Below, one piece after another: positions 9,275 through 18,874 of a stretch of 64,000 nt of DNA (position 1 is the stretch's first letter; each line of letters begins with the position of its first letter). Origin of the DNA: Comamonas sp. (GTDB lineage Bacteria; Pseudomonadota; Gammaproteobacteria; Burkholderiales; Burkholderiaceae_C); assembly GCA_021166775.1 (NCBI GenBank), contig JAJPEQ010000013.1:744001-808000 (forward strand), read 5' to 3'. The translations under genes and the position numbers were made by a program. The notes under the pieces were generated by a model. That model ran no database searches. It worked only from the letters and a program-made list of their open reading frames with translations, and was not told the origin of the DNA.

Positions 9275-10195
9275 ATGTATCAGCCACGCCTTCACCCCGT
9301 CACAGAAACACTGCCCATCCGCGGCCTGCCCTGCCACCTGCGCGCCTGGGGCGCGCGCGCCAGCGAGTTGCCGCCACTCGTGCTGCTGCACGGCTGGATG
9401 GACGTGGGCGCCTCGTGGCAGTTCGTCGCCGATGCGTTCAGCGATGTCTTCATGCAGGGGCGGCGCGTGATCGCGCCCGACTGGCGCGGCTTCGGCCTGT
9501 CCATGCCCGCCACGCCGGTAGACTGCTACCACTTCGTCGATTACCTGGCCGATCTGGACGCGCTGCTCGATGCGCTGTGCCCCGGCGCGCCGGTGGACCT
9601 CGTCGGCCACAGCATGGGCGGCAACATTGCCATGATGTACGCCGGGGCACGCGCCGGGCGCATCCGCCGCCTAGTGAATCTCGAAGGCTTCGGCCTGCCT
9701 GCCACCGAGGCCAGCCAGGCACCCGGCCGCTACGCGCAGTGGCTGGACGAAGTGCGCCACCATCGCCAGGGCGAACTCACGCTCAAGACCTACGACAGCC
9801 GCGACGCGGTGGCGCAGCGCCTGATCAGGACCAACCCGCGCCTGACGCTCGACAAGGCCGCCTGGCTGGCCGGACACTGGGCGCGACCGGGCGACGACGG
9901 GCGCTGGCACATCCTGGGCGACGCCGCGCACAAGGTCACCAGCGCGCAGCTGTACCGCGTGGACGAAGCGCTGGCGCTGTACGCGGCCATCGCCGCGCCC
10001 GTCCTGTGCATCGAGGCCGAGGCGGACAGCCTGGGCCAGTGGTGGAACGGGCGCTTCACCCGGCAGGAGCACCACCAGCGGCTCAGCCACGTGCGCACGC
10101 TGCAAACGGCCACCGTGGCCGACGCCGGGCACATGCTGCACCACGACCAGCCTCAGGCCGTGGCCGGGCTCATCGAGCATTTCCTCGCCGCATGA
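9275..10195 (+). CDS. Alpha/beta hydrolase
   Basis: A 306-residue serine hydrolase. The oxyanion loop LLHGWMDVG, the nucleophile elbow VGHSMGGN and the late-acid/histidine region ending DAGHMLHHDQP give a complete catalytic triad. There is no signal peptide, so it is cytoplasmic; the substrate cannot be inferred. The start at 9275 (MYQPRLHPVTETLPIRGLP) is chosen because the 44 open codons upstream lie in the repeat element and look non-coding. Confidence 0.85.
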   Translation: MYQPRLHPVTETLPIRGLPCHLRAWGARASELPPLVLLHGWMDVGASWQFVADAFSDVFMQGRRVIAPDWRGFGLSMPATPVDCYHFVDYLADLDALLDALCPGAPVDLVGHSMGGNIAMMYAGARAGRIRRLVNLEGFGLPATEASQAPGRYAQWLDEVRHHRQGELTLKTYDSRDAVAQRLIRTNPRLTLDKAAWLAGHWARPGDDGRWHILGDAAHKVTSAQLYRVDEALALYAAIAAPVLCIEAEADSLGQWWNGRFTRQEHHQRLSHVRTLQTATVADAGHMLHHDQPQAVAGLIEHFLAA

Positions 10196-10292
10196 ACGGC
10201 GGCCCGCCCGCGGCGCCGATGCGATCTGCATGTCACGGCGCACCATGGGACAATTCAGGGTTATTCCGAATACGGCACTCAAGGATTTCCCC

Positions 10293-11397
10293 ATGGACGC
10301 AGAACAAATCAACCTGATCGGCACCACCCTCGAAGACCTCGGCACGCGCACCGAGGACTTGCGGAGGTATCTTTGACTACGATGCCAAGTACGAACGCCT
10401 GAGAACGGTCAACGCCGCGTTGGAAGACCCCAGCGTCTGGAACGACCCGAAGAAGGCCCAGGAACTGGGCAAGGAAAAAAAGCTGCTCGACGGCGTGGTG
10501 CTCACGCTGCAGAAGCTCACGCAGGAGATCGCCGACAACACCGAGCTCTACGAGATGAGCAAGGAAGAAGGCGACGAGACGGGCCTGGCCACCATCGAGG
10601 GCGAGGTCGAAAAGCTCAAGCCGCTGATCGAGGAGCTGGAATTTCGCCGCATGTTCAACAAAGAGGCGGACCCGCTCAACTGCTACATTGACATCCAGGC
10701 CGGCGCCGGTGGCACCGAGGCCTGCGACTGGGCCGGCATGCTGCTGCGCCAGTACCTCAAGTACGCCGAACGCAAGGGCTTCAAGGCCACGGTCGACGAG
10801 GAAACGCCGGGCGACGTGGCGGGCATCAAGAGCGCGACCATCCACATCGAGGGCGAATACGCCTACGGCCTGCTGCGCACCGAAACCGGCGTGCACCGTC
10901 TGGTGCGCAAGAGTCCCTTCGACAGCTCGGGCGGGCGCCACACCAGCTTCGCCAGCCTTTTCGTCTACCCCGAGATCGACGATTCGATCGAAATCGACAT
11001 CAACCCGGCGGACGTGCGCGTGGACACCTTCCGTGCCTCGGGCGCGGGCGGCCAGCACATCAACAAGACCGATTCGGCCGTGCGCCTGACGCACCTGCCG
11101 ACCAACACCGTCGTCATCTGCCAGGACGGGCGCAGCCAGCACAGCAACCGCGACGTGGCCTGGCAGCGCCTGCGCTCCAAGCTCTACGAGCTGGAGATGA
11201 GCAAGCGCATGGCCGAGCAGCAGGCGCTGGAAGACACCAAGAGCGACGTCGGCTGGGGCCATCAGATACGCTCCTATGTGCTGGACAACAGCCGCATCAA
11301 GGATTTGCGCACCAATGTCGAGGTCTCTGCCACGCAGAAGGTGCTCGATGGGGACCTGGACGTCTTCATCGAAGCCTCGCTCAAGCAAGGCGTCTGA
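10293..11397 (+). CDS. prfB: Peptide chain release factor 2, with programmed +1 frameshift
   Basis: Recognises UGA and UAA stop codons. The reading starts at ATG 10293 and meets an in-frame TGA as codon 28 (10374-10376). The slippery context GGAGG-TAT-CTT-TGA-C is present, so ribosomes shift +1 on CTT and continue at GAC 10375 to the stop at 11397, giving about 367 residues. The tripeptide anticodon SPF is seen in RKSPFDSS and the catalytic GGQ in [13 protein letters not shown]. The shift is the known autoregulation of RF2 by its own level. This is one intact gene; its two pieces should be joined, not called broken. Confidence 0.97.
10359..10376 (+). promoter_or_regulatory. prfB programmed frameshift site
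   Basis: Internal Shine-Dalgarno-like GGAGG (10363-10367), then TAT CTT TGA C. Spacing matches the classical RF2 recoding site. Confidence 0.95.
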
Positions 11398-11420
11398 GAC
11401 GCCGACGAAAGGAATACGAA

Positions 11421-14129
11421 ATGATGAGAGAAGGCAGCCCCACGACGGTCTACCGCCTGCAGTACCAGCCTCCAGCCTATTGGGTCGACACGGTCGATCT
11501 CAGCTTCGATCTGGACCCGGCGAAGACGCGCGTGCTCAACAAGATGCGCCTGCGCCGCAACCCCGAGGTGCCACCGCAGGCGCTGCGCCTCGATGGTGAA
11601 GAACTCAACCTCGCGCGCGTGCTGGTCAACGGCGCGGGCACCTCGTTCAAGATCGAGGAAAACCAGCTCGTTCTGGAAAACCTGCCCGAGGGCAATGAAC
11701 CCTTCGAGCTCGAAATCTTCACCACCTGCGCGCCCGAGAAGAATACCCAGCTCATGGGCCTGTACGTGAGCAACGGCACCTTCTTTACGCAGTGCGAGGC
11801 GCAGGGTTTTCGGCGCATCACCTACTACCTCGACCGCCCCGACGTGATGGCCAGCTTCAGCGTGCTGCTGCGCGCCGACAAGAAGCGCTACCCGGTGCTG
11901 CTGTCCAACGGCAACCTGGTCGAATCGGGCGAACTCGAGGGCGGCCGGCACTTCGCCAAATGGGTCGATCCGCACAAGAAGCCCTGCTACCTCTTCGCAC
12001 TCGTCGCCGGGCAGCTCGTCGCGCGCGAGCAGCAGATCACCAGCCGCGCCGGTAAAGAGCACCTGCTGCAGGTCTGGGTGCGCCCGGGCGACCTGGGCAA
12101 GACCGAGCACGCGATGAACTCGCTGATGGCCGCCATCGCCTGGGACGAGACGCGCTTCGGCCTGTCGCTCGATCTGGACCGCTTCATGATCGTCGCCACC
12201 AGCGACTTCAACATGGGAGCGATGGAGAACAAGGGCCTGAACATCTTCAACACCAAGTACGTGCTGGCGAGCCAGTCCACGGCGACGGACCTGGACTTTG
12301 CCAACATCGAGGGCGTCGTCGGCCACGAGTACTTCCACAACTGGACGGGCGACCGCGTCACCTGCCGCGACTGGTTCCAGCTCTCGCTCAAAGAGGGCCT
12401 GACGGTCTTTCGCGACCAGGAATTCTCGATGGACATGGCGGGCTCCCCTTCAGCGCGCGCCACGCGCCGCATCGAGGACGTGCGCGTGCTGCGCACCGCG
12501 CAGTTCCCCGAGGACGCGGGCCCCATGGCCCACCCCGTGCGACCGGACAGCTATGTCGAGATCAACAATTTCTACACCGTCACGGTCTACGAAAAGGGCG
12601 CCGAGGTCGTGCGCATGCAGCGCACGCTGGTCGGCGGCCACGAGGGCTTCGCCCGGGGCATGAAGCTGTACTTCGAACGCCACGACGGCCACGCCGTCAC
12701 CTGCGACGATTTCGCGCAGGCCATCGCCGACGCCAACCCCGGCAGCCAGCTTGCCACGCACCTCGATCAATTCAAGCGCTGGTACAGCCAGTCCGGCACG
12801 CCGCGCGTGAAGGCCGAGGGCCACTACGACAGCGCCGCGCAAACGTACACGCTCACGCTCAGCCAGCGCTGTGCAGCCACGCCCGGCCAGCCGGACAAGC
12901 TGCCCTTCGTGATCCCGGTGGCGCTCGGCCTTGTCGCGCAAGATGGCACGCAGCTGGCCCTGCAGCTCGAAGGCGAAGCCGTCGCCGGCGGCACGGATCG
13001 CACCCTGGTGCTGACCCAGGCCAGCCAGCGGTTCACCTTCGTGAACGTGGCCAGCGCCCCGGTGCCGTCGCTGCTGCGCGGCTTCAGCGCCCCGGTCATC
13101 CTCGACTGCGACGACAGTGACGACGCCCTGCTCACGCTGCTCGCGCACGACAGCGACCCCTTCAACCGCTGGGAAGCGGGCCAACGCCTGATGCTGCGCG
13201 TTGCCATCGAATCGATAGCTGCTTGCGCTGACAGGACGAGCGATGAAGGCCGAAAGACCTTGATGTCCGAACGCGTCATCGAGGCCTTGCGCGCCGTGCT
13301 GCGCCACCCGCAACTGGATGCCGCCTTCAAGGAGCTGGTGCTCACCCTGCCCTCCGAGACCTACATCGCCGAACAGCTGGGCGTCGTCGATCCGCAGCAG
13401 ATCCATGCGGTACGCGAGGCGCTGCGTCTGCAACTGGCGCAGGCGCTGCAGGCCGACTGGGTCTGGGCCTTCGAATCGCACCAGGCCAGCGGAGCCTATC
13501 GGCCCGATGCCGCCAGCAGCGGCGCGCGTGCACTCACGGGCCTGGCGCTCGCCATGCTGTGCCTGGCCGCGCGCGAAAGCGGCGACCCGATCTGGCCGGG
13601 CAAGGCCTACCAGCGCTTCAAGGATGCGGGCAACATGACCGATCGCCTGAGCGCGCTCGGCGCGCTCGTGGGCAGCGGGCACGAACTGGCCGAGCCGGCG
13701 CTTGCGCGCTTTCACGAACGCTTCAAGGACGACGCCCTCGTGCTCGACAAGTGGTTCGCGCTGCAGGCCGGCCGCACCGATCGCGATGGCGATGTGCTGC
13801 CCGCGGTGCGGCGGCTCATGAAGCACCCTGACTTCTCTCTGAAGAACCCCAACCGTGCGCGCAGCCTCGTGTTCAGCTACTGCAGTGCCAACCCCGGCGC
13901 CTTCCACCGCCAGGACGGCGCGGGTTACGCCTTCTGGGCCGATCAGGTGCTTCTGCTGGATGCCTTCAACCCGCAGGTCGCGGCGCGCCTGGCCCGCGCG
14001 CTCGACCGCTGGAAAAAGCTCGCCGAGCCCTACCGCGACAGCGCCCGCGCCGCGATCGAGCGCGTGGCCGCCGCGCCCAAGCTCTCCAACGACGTGCGCG
14101 AACTCGTCACGCACGCCCTCGCCGATTGA
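11421..14129 (+). CDS. pepN: Aminopeptidase N (M1 family)
   Basis: A cytoplasmic zinc aminopeptidase of 902 residues, the usual size for proteobacterial PepN. It has the substrate-anchoring GAMEN motif in [12 protein letters not shown], the zinc site HEYFH followed 18 residues later by the third ligand Glu (in LKEGLTVF), and the C-terminal helical domain. Residues about 595-614 ([20 protein letters not shown]) are encoded by a copy of a dispersed repeat inserted in frame, in a linker ahead of the C-terminal domain. The start MMREGS sits after AAAGGA. It ends 11 bases before fbp, with which it may be co-transcribed. Confidence 0.96.
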   Translation: MMREGSPTTVYRLQYQPPAYWVDTVDLSFDLDPAKTRVLNKMRLRRNPEVPPQALRLDGEELNLARVLVNGAGTSFKIEENQLVLENLPEGNEPFELEIFTTCAPEKNTQLMGLYVSNGTFFTQCEAQGFRRITYYLDRPDVMASFSVLLRADKKRYPVLLSNGNLVESGELEGGRHFAKWVDPHKKPCYLFALVAGQLVAREQQITSRAGKEHLLQVWVRPGDLGKTEHAMNSLMAAIAWDETRFGLSLDLDRFMIVATSDFNMGAMENKGLNIFNTKYVLASQSTATDLDFANIEGVVGHEYFHNWTGDRVTCRDWFQLSLKEGLTVFRDQEFSMDMAGSPSARATRRIEDVRVLRTAQFPEDAGPMAHPVRPDSYVEINNFYTVTVYEKGAEVVRMQRTLVGGHEGFARGMKLYFERHDGHAVTCDDFAQAIADANPGSQLATHLDQFKRWYSQSGTPRVKAEGHYDSAAQTYTLTLSQRCAATPGQPDKLPFVIPVALGLVAQDGTQLALQLEGEAVAGGTDRTLVLTQASQRFTFVNVASAPVPSLLRGFSAPVILDCDDSDDALLTLLAHDSDPFNRWEAGQRLMLRVAIESIAACADRTSDEGRKTLMSERVIEALRAVLRHPQLDAAFKELVLTLPSETYIAEQLGVVDPQQIHAVREALRLQLAQALQADWVWAFESHQASGAYRPDAASSGARALTGLALAMLCLAARESGDPIWPGKAYQRFKDAGNMTDRLSALGALVGSGHELAEPALARFHERFKDDALVLDKWFALQAGRTDRDGDVLPAVRRLMKHPDFSLKNPNRARSLVFSYCSANPGAFHRQDGAGYAFWADQVLLLDAFNPQVAARLARALDRWKKLAEPYRDSARAAIERVAAAPKLSNDVRELVTHALAD
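13203..13262. repeat. Dispersed repeat, copy 3, embedded in frame in pepN
   Basis: Contains GATAGCTGCTTGCGCT (13214-13229), nearly identical to the core of the intergenic copies, followed by a decayed GAAGGCCGAAAGACC arm. The pepN frame stays open through it. Confidence 0.6.
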
Positions 14130-14140
14130 AGGAGCAGACC

Positions 14141-15151
14141 ATGGTCGATCACCGCATCAGCCTCACGCGCTACCTCGTTGAGCAGCAGCGCGTGCACGGA
14201 CACATCCCCTCCGAGCTGCGCCTGCTGCTGGAAGTCGTGGCACGCGCGTGCAAGCGCATCAGCTTCGCCGTGAACAAGGGCGATCTGGGCGACGCCATGG
14301 GCAGCGCGGGCAGCGAGAACGTGCAAGGCGAGATGCAGAAGAAGCTGGACATCATCGCCAACGAGACGCTGATCGAAGCCAACGAATGGGGCGGGCATCT
14401 CGCGGCCATGGCCAGCGAGGAGATGGAGGGCATCTACATCGTGCCCAACCGCTACCCCCAGGGCGAATACCTGCTGCTGTTCGACCCGCTCGATGGTTCA
14501 TCCAACATCGACGTGAACGTGAGCATAGGCACCATCTTCAGCGTGCTCAGGAAGCCCGAAGGCCACCCCGGCGTGCAAGACGCCGACTTTCTGCAACCGG
14601 GCAACCGCCAGGTGGCGGCCGGCTACTGCGTCTACGGCCCGCAGACCACGCTGGTACTCACCGTGGGCGACGGCGTGGCAATGTTCACGCTGGACCGCGA
14701 GCAGGGCTCCTTCATCCTCACGCGCGAGAACGTGCGCATCGCGGAGGACACGCAGGAATTCGCGATCAACATGAGCAACATGCGCCACTGGGACGCACCC
14801 GTGCGCCGCTACATCGACGAGTGCCTGGCCGGCGCGGAGGGCCCGCGCGGCAAGAATTTCAACATGCGCTGGATCGCGAGCATGGTGGCCGACGTGCACC
14901 GCATCCTCTCGCGCGGCGGCCTCTTCATGTACCCCTGGGACAAACGCGAACCCCACAAGCCCGGCAAGCTGCGCCTGATGTACGAGGCCAACCCCATGGG
15001 CTGGCTCATCGAGCAGGCGGGCGGCGCGGCCACCAACGGCAGGCAGCGCATCCTGGACATCCAGCCAGGCCAGCTGCATGAGCGCGTGAGCGTGATCCTG
15101 GGCTCGAAAAATGAAGTCGAACGCGTGACCAGCTACCACAGCGCCACCTGA
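14141..15151 (+). CDS. fbp: Fructose-1,6-bisphosphatase class I
   Basis: Removes the 1-phosphate of fructose-1,6-bisphosphate in gluconeogenesis and, in autotrophs, the Calvin cycle. The 336-residue protein carries the metal/phosphate motif [16 protein letters not shown] and the C-terminal [20 protein letters not shown] that binds the sugar phosphate. The start at ATG 14141 has GAAGGAG at the proper distance; an upstream in-frame TTG at 14126 is rejected. Confidence 0.96.
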   Translation: MVDHRISLTRYLVEQQRVHGHIPSELRLLLEVVARACKRISFAVNKGDLGDAMGSAGSENVQGEMQKKLDIIANETLIEANEWGGHLAAMASEEMEGIYIVPNRYPQGEYLLLFDPLDGSSNIDVNVSIGTIFSVLRKPEGHPGVQDADFLQPGNRQVAAGYCVYGPQTTLVLTVGDGVAMFTLDREQGSFILTRENVRIAEDTQEFAINMSNMRHWDAPVRRYIDECLAGAEGPRGKNFNMRWIASMVADVHRILSRGGLFMYPWDKREPHKPGKLRLMYEANPMGWLIEQAGGAATNGRQRILDIQPGQLHERVSVILGSKNEVERVTSYHSAT

Positions 15152-15173
15152 ACACGGCACGCCACCCGGCTTC

Positions 15174-15866
15174 ATGGAACTTACCTTGCTTGCGCTGCTG
15201 GCCGTGGCCGGCAAGAGCCTGCTGTTCGCCATCGCGGCCATCCTGCCCATCATCAACCCGCTGGCGACGGCCCCGATCTTCGTCGCCTGGACGCAGGGCA
15301 TGGGCAGTGACGAACGCAACCACCTGGCCCTCACGGTCGGGCGCTACGTCACGCTGCTGCTCGCCAGCACGATGGTGCTGGGCTCGCTGGTGCTCGATCT
15401 CTTCGGCATCTCGCTGCCCGTGGTGCGCGTGGCGGGCGGCATCATCGTCGCCTACAACGCCTGGCTCATGCTCAACACCCAGGAGCCGGCGCACGACGAC
15501 AGCTCGCAGATGGCGCAGACGCTGACGCGCCAGAACGCGCGCCCCGACACCTTCTACCCGCTGTCGTTTCCCATCACCTGCGGCCCCGGCTCGCTCGCCG
15601 CCGCCATCGCCGTGGGCGCGAGCCTGCGCACCCCGCGCATCACCGAAACCCTGGCCAGCCTTGCGGGCGCACTCGCCGGCATGGTGATCGTGGGCACCGT
15701 GGTCGCCCTCACCTACCGCTACGCCACCGCGCTGCTGCGCAAGCTCGGCGAGGTCGGCCAGCTCGTCTTCCTGCGGCTCATGGCCTTCCTGCTGCTGGCC
15801 GTGGGCGTGCAGATCGTCTGGGACGGCATCCGCGGGCTCATCCTCAGCCTGCCTTCCGCCGGGTGA
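15174..15866 (+). CDS. MarC family integral membrane protein
   Basis: A 230-residue protein with about six hydrophobic segments, beginning MELTLLALLAVAGKSLLFAI and containing INPLATAPIF and FPITCGPGSLAAAIAVGAS, both characteristic of the UPF0056/MarC family. Members lie in the inner membrane; their physiological role is not established. It is followed by tRNA-Thr. Confidence 0.85.
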   Translation: MELTLLALLAVAGKSLLFAIAAILPIINPLATAPIFVAWTQGMGSDERNHLALTVGRYVTLLLASTMVLGSLVLDLFGISLPVVRVAGGIIVAYNAWLMLNTQEPAHDDSSQMAQTLTRQNARPDTFYPLSFPITCGPGSLAAAIAVGASLRTPRITETLASLAGALAGMVIVGTVVALTYRYATALLRKLGEVGQLVFLRLMAFLLLAVGVQIVWDGIRGLILSLPSAG

Positions 15867-15907
15867 CACCCACGCGATTGAACGTCAAAGCAAGGCGACT
15901 ATGCCTA

Positions 15908-15913
15908 TATAAT
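15908..15913 (+). promoter_or_regulatory. -10 box of tRNA-Thr promoter
   Basis: TATAAT eleven bases before the tRNA 5' end. A weak -35 candidate GTCAAA lies 18 bases upstream. Confidence 0.5.
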
Positions 15914-15923
15914 CGCGGGCTTG

Positions 15924-15999
15924 GCCGGAGTAGCTCAGTCGGTAGAGCAGCTCATTCGTAATGAGAAGGTCGGGGGTTCGATTCCTCTCTCCGGCACCA
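15924..15999 (+). tRNA. tRNA-Thr (anticodon CGT)
   Basis: 76 bases with encoded CCA. The acceptor GCCGGAG pairs with CTCCGGC; the T loop is GGTTCGATTCC. The anticodon loop TTCGTAA gives anticodon CGT, reading ACG. The layout matches E. coli tRNA-Thr(CGT). Confidence 0.97.
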
Positions 16000-16003
16000 C
16001 ATG

Positions 16004-16040
16004 AAAACCCTTGATTCGCGAGAGTCAGGGGTTTTTCTTT
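16004..16040 (+). terminator. Rho-independent terminator after tRNA-Thr
   Basis: AAAACCCTTGA pairs with TCAGGGGTTTT around the loop TTCGCGAGAG, and a T-rich run follows. Confidence 0.8.
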
Positions 16041-16133
16041 TTGCGGCTTGTCGGCCATCCGTGGGGACTTTGCCCAAAGACAGCGCCACCCCCGGATCAC
16101 AAAAATCCCCCACGGCGTGGGGTGATCGAGTGA

Positions 16134-16155
16134 AAAGTGTTCACGTGAACACTTT
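16134..16155. promoter_or_regulatory. Perfect 22-bp palindrome, probable operator
   Basis: AAAGTGTTCAC followed by its exact reverse complement GTGAACACTTT. It lies in a 230-base gene-free stretch between tRNA-Thr and the TetR gene. No protein is known to me for this site; length and symmetry suit a dimeric regulator. The rest of 16041-16230 shows a CCCCACG/CGTGGGG hairpin (16107-16122) and nothing else recognisable. Confidence 0.55.
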
Positions 16156-16230
16156 GCTCTGGCTCCCCGCTCCAAGGGACCCCCTCGGGGAAAACCCCGC
16201 TATTCAGCCATCGACACCAGCCATATCATG

Positions 16231-16252
16231 AATATGAATTCATGTTCATATT
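16231..16252. promoter_or_regulatory. Inverted repeat at TetR gene start, probable autoregulatory operator
   Basis: AATATGAA and TTCATATT separated by 6 bases (TTCATG), about 20 bases before the chosen TetR start. Size and position fit a TetR-family operator controlling the whole sulfatase cluster. Confidence 0.6.
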
Positions 16253-16271
16253 TCGACTTTTCCGATGTTCC

Positions 16272-17015
16272 ATGCCTGAAAACCTGGCCACTCCAACCCA
16301 CGCCGGAGTGCACGCGCCGCAACAACAGCGCAGCCGTGAGCGCGAGAAGGCGCTGATCCGCGCCGGCCTGCGCCTGACGGAAACGCACGACTGGGACGAG
16401 GTGAAGGTGAGCGACATCGCCGCCGAAATCGGCTGTTCCACCGGCACCTTCTACACGCGCTTTCACAACAAGGACGCGTACTTCGACGTGCTGCTCGAAC
16501 TGCTCGTGCAGGCCATGGTGCGCCGCACCGAGGCGTTTCACGCCGATGCGGCACGCACGCGGGAGAGCGCCGCCGAATTCGTCGGCCACTGGGTCCGCAT
16601 GGGCGTGCAGTCGTTTCGCCAGCACCGCGGGCTGTACGCCACGGCCATGCTCAAGCTCAGGCGGCTCACGCCGGCCGAACGCAGCCTCTCACCGCTGATC
16701 CGCCTGCGCGAGGCCAGCCGTGCGCGTCTGCTGCAGACCATGGCGCAGCACGCCGGCTGGACCGGGCCGGCGGCACGGCAGCGGCTGATCTTCGCGCACC
16801 AGCTCATGCAGGGCGTGCTGATCAACGCGGTGCTCACCGACCCCGGCCCCCTGCATCTGGACGACGCGGCGTTTGAAACCGAGCTCGTCGCCATGGTGCT
16901 CGCCTACCTCGGTCTCGCTCTCCCCGAGAGCGCAAGCCCCCCGCCCTCGACACCCCGAGCGCCGCGCCAGACCCGTTCACGCCCTTCCCCACCCACCCCC
17001 CAGGAGACATCATGA
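16272..17015 (+). CDS. TetR-family transcriptional regulator of the sulfatase cluster
   Basis: A 247-residue repressor-type protein. Residues about 20-65 form the TetR helix-turn-helix (VSDIAAEIGCSTGTFYTRFHNKDAYFD), followed by an all-helical ligand domain and a proline-rich C-terminal tail. The start MPENLATPT at 16272 is chosen; an upstream start at 16242 would run through the palindromic operator. The stop overlaps the substrate-binding protein start (ATGA), so the regulator is the first gene of the cluster and probably controls it. The ligand, perhaps a sulfate ester or long-chain alcohol, is inferred from the neighbours only. Confidence 0.88.
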   Translation: MPENLATPTHAGVHAPQQQRSREREKALIRAGLRLTETHDWDEVKVSDIAAEIGCSTGTFYTRFHNKDAYFDVLLELLVQAMVRRTEAFHADAARTRESAAEFVGHWVRMGVQSFRQHRGLYATAMLKLRRLTPAERSLSPLIRLREASRARLLQTMAQHAGWTGPAARQRLIFAHQLMQGVLINAVLTDPGPLHLDDAAFETELVAMVLAYLGLALPESASPPPSTPRAPRQTRSRPSPPTPQETS

Positions 17016-18049
17016 GCCCACGAACCCTCCTCACCCGCCTGTTGCCCGCGCTGGCCCTGGCCGCGGGTGCCGCCGTCGTTGCGCTGCCCGCCGCCGCGGC
17101 CGATCACCGGCCCGTGGTGCGCTTTCAGGACTACCCCGGTCACGGCAACCTCTTGATCCGCGTGGCGCGCAGCAAGGGCTGGTGCGAGGCCGCGGGCATC
17201 ACCTGCGAGCTCAAGCCCATCCCGCAGGCGCCGCTGGGCATCCAGGCACTGATCGGGGGCTCGATCGACGTGGCGCAGACGCCCATCGAGGTGCTGGCTT
17301 CGGCCGTGCTGCGCGGCGCCAGGCTGCACGCGGTGGTGGGCTCGGCGGTGACCAACATCTTCCAGATCGATGCGGCCGCGGGCCTCGCGCTGGCGCACGA
17401 GGCACAGGGCTTCCCGGCGGTGATGCAGGACTTCAAGGGCAAGAAGATCGGCGTGACCGCGCGCGGCTCGGCCAGCGAATCCTTCTTTGCCTGGCTGATG
17501 CAGCAGGCCGACCAGCAGACCGATGACGTGACCTATGTGGCCGTCGGCGCGCCCAACACCGCATTCGCCGCGCTGCGCCAGGGCCAGGTGGACGCCATCG
17601 TCAGCTTCGAGCCGGCGGGCACCATGTGCGAGATGAGCCGCGCCTGCCGCGTCGTCTACCGCGGCGCCACGGCGGACCAGCCTGCGCTGCTGCGCTCGAT
17701 GTACGGCGCGGGCGTCGCGCTCGTGATGCGCGCCGAACAAATCGCCGCGCAGCCCAACGTGGCCCAGGCGGTGGTGAAGATTTCGCGGCAGGCGGCCGAC
17801 TTCGTCAACCACCGCGCCAACGAGGCCGAGGTGCTGAAGATCTCCGCCCAGTACTTCCCCTACGACATGCCTCAGGGCGACGCCATCGCCAGGCACGCAC
17901 TCAAGCTGGGCATAGACAGCGGCACCTACAAGACCATGGTGCGCCGCAGCGCCGTGCAGTCCACGCTGACCTACATGCAGCAGACCAGGCAGTTGCCGGG
18001 CACGCCCACGGTGGAAGACCTGGTCTGGGACGGCGCGCCGCAAGAGTGA
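17012..18049 (+). CDS. ABC transporter substrate-binding protein, NitT/TauT (SsuA-like) type
   Basis: A periplasmic binding protein of 345 residues. Residues 1-30 are a signal peptide ending ALPAAAA. The mature part (VVRFQDYPGHGNLLIRVARSKGWCEAAGI) has the outline of the NMT1/SsuA-like family, with the domain-crossing pattern FKGKKIGVTARGSASESFFAWLM and VGAPNTAFAALRQGQVDAIVSFEP. Family members bind sulfonates, taurine, nitrate or thiamine precursors; here the downstream sulfatases suggest an organic sulfate ester. It is coupled to the TetR gene and followed by ATPase and permease genes. Confidence 0.88.
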   Translation: MSPRTLLTRLLPALALAAGAAVVALPAAAADHRPVVRFQDYPGHGNLLIRVARSKGWCEAAGITCELKPIPQAPLGIQALIGGSIDVAQTPIEVLASAVLRGARLHAVVGSAVTNIFQIDAAAGLALAHEAQGFPAVMQDFKGKKIGVTARGSASESFFAWLMQQADQQTDDVTYVAVGAPNTAFAALRQGQVDAIVSFEPAGTMCEMSRACRVVYRGATADQPALLRSMYGAGVALVMRAEQIAAQPNVAQAVVKISRQAADFVNHRANEAEVLKISAQYFPYDMPQGDAIARHALKLGIDSGTYKTMVRRSAVQSTLTYMQQTRQLPGTPTVEDLVWDGAPQE

Positions 18050-18085
18050 CCACGCCATCACCGCACAACGCAGGGAGAACGCCCC

Positions 18086-18874
18086 ATGGCAGCGATTTCG
18101 ATTCGTGATTTGTGCGTCGATTTCGGCGGCGCGGTGCTGGCGGTGGACCACGTCAGCCTGGAGATCCCCTCCGGGCAGTTCGTCGCCATCGTCGGCCCCA
18201 GCGGTTGCGGCAAGACCACCATCCTCAACCACCTCACCGGGCTGCTGCCGGTGCAGCGCGGGCACATCACCATCGGCGGCGAAGCGCCGCAGGCCGGCAG
18301 CCCGCGCGTGACCTACACCATGGCGCGCGACTGCCTGTTTCCTTGGCGCACGACGTTGGAGAACGCCTGCTTTGGCATGGAACTGCGCGGCGTGCCGCGG
18401 CCCGAGCGCGAGGCACTGGCGCGCCGCGAACTGGAGCGCGTGGGCCTTGGGCGCTTTACCGACGCCTACCCCAAGGCGCTGTCGCACGGCATGCGCCAGC
18501 GCTGCGCCCTGGCGCGGGGCTTTTGCCTGCCATCCGAGGTGCTGCTGATGGACGAGCCCTTCGGCGCGCTCGATGCGCAGACCAAGATCCAGCTCGAAGA
18601 CCTGCTGCTGCAGCTCTGGAGCGAGACCCGGCGTACCGTGGTTTTCATCACCCACGACCTGGCCGAGGCGGTGGCGCTGGCCGACCGCGTGGTGGTGATG
18701 AGTGCGCGCCCGGGGCGCATCGTCGCTGACATGGCCATCGACCTGCCGCGCCCGCGCCACGTGCGCGAGCTGCAGCGCGACCCGGCCTTCCTGCGGCTGT
18801 ACTCGCAGGTGTGGGAGCAGCTCGAACGCGGCATCCGCCTGTCCGAGGAATCGACCGAAGGAGCACCGGCATGA
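18086..18874 (+). CDS. ABC transporter ATP-binding protein with unusual Q-loop and signature
   Basis: The 262-residue ATPase of the importer. Walker A GPSGCGKTT is at residues 37-45, Walker B VLLMDE at 152-157, and the switch His is 190 (ITHDLAEA). Two conserved elements deviate. The Q-loop glutamine expected before D..LPW is Ala80 (TMARDCLFPW), and the signature is LSHGM (132-136) instead of LSGGM/Q. The fold otherwise matches SsuB/TauB. Its last bases overlap the permease start (ATGA). Confidence 0.9.
   Translation: MAAISIRDLCVDFGGAVLAVDHVSLEIPSGQFVAIVGPSGCGKTTILNHLTGLLPVQRGHITIGGEAPQAGSPRVTYTMARDCLFPWRTTLENACFGMELRGVPRPEREALARRELERVGLGRFTDAYPKALSHGMRQRCALARGFCLPSEVLLMDEPFGALDAQTKIQLEDLLLQLWSETRRTVVFITHDLAEAVALADRVVVMSARPGRIVADMAIDLPRPRHVRELQRDPAFLRLYSQVWEQLERGIRLSEESTEGAPA

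Noticed and set aside
10293-11397. prfB as a frameshifted pseudogene
   Set aside because: The break coincides exactly with the known recoding site (GGAGG-TAT-CTT-TGA), so it is a functional gene.
12450-14114. A 554-codon open frame antisense to pepN
   Set aside because: Shadow of pepN with repetitive His/Arg/Gly composition.
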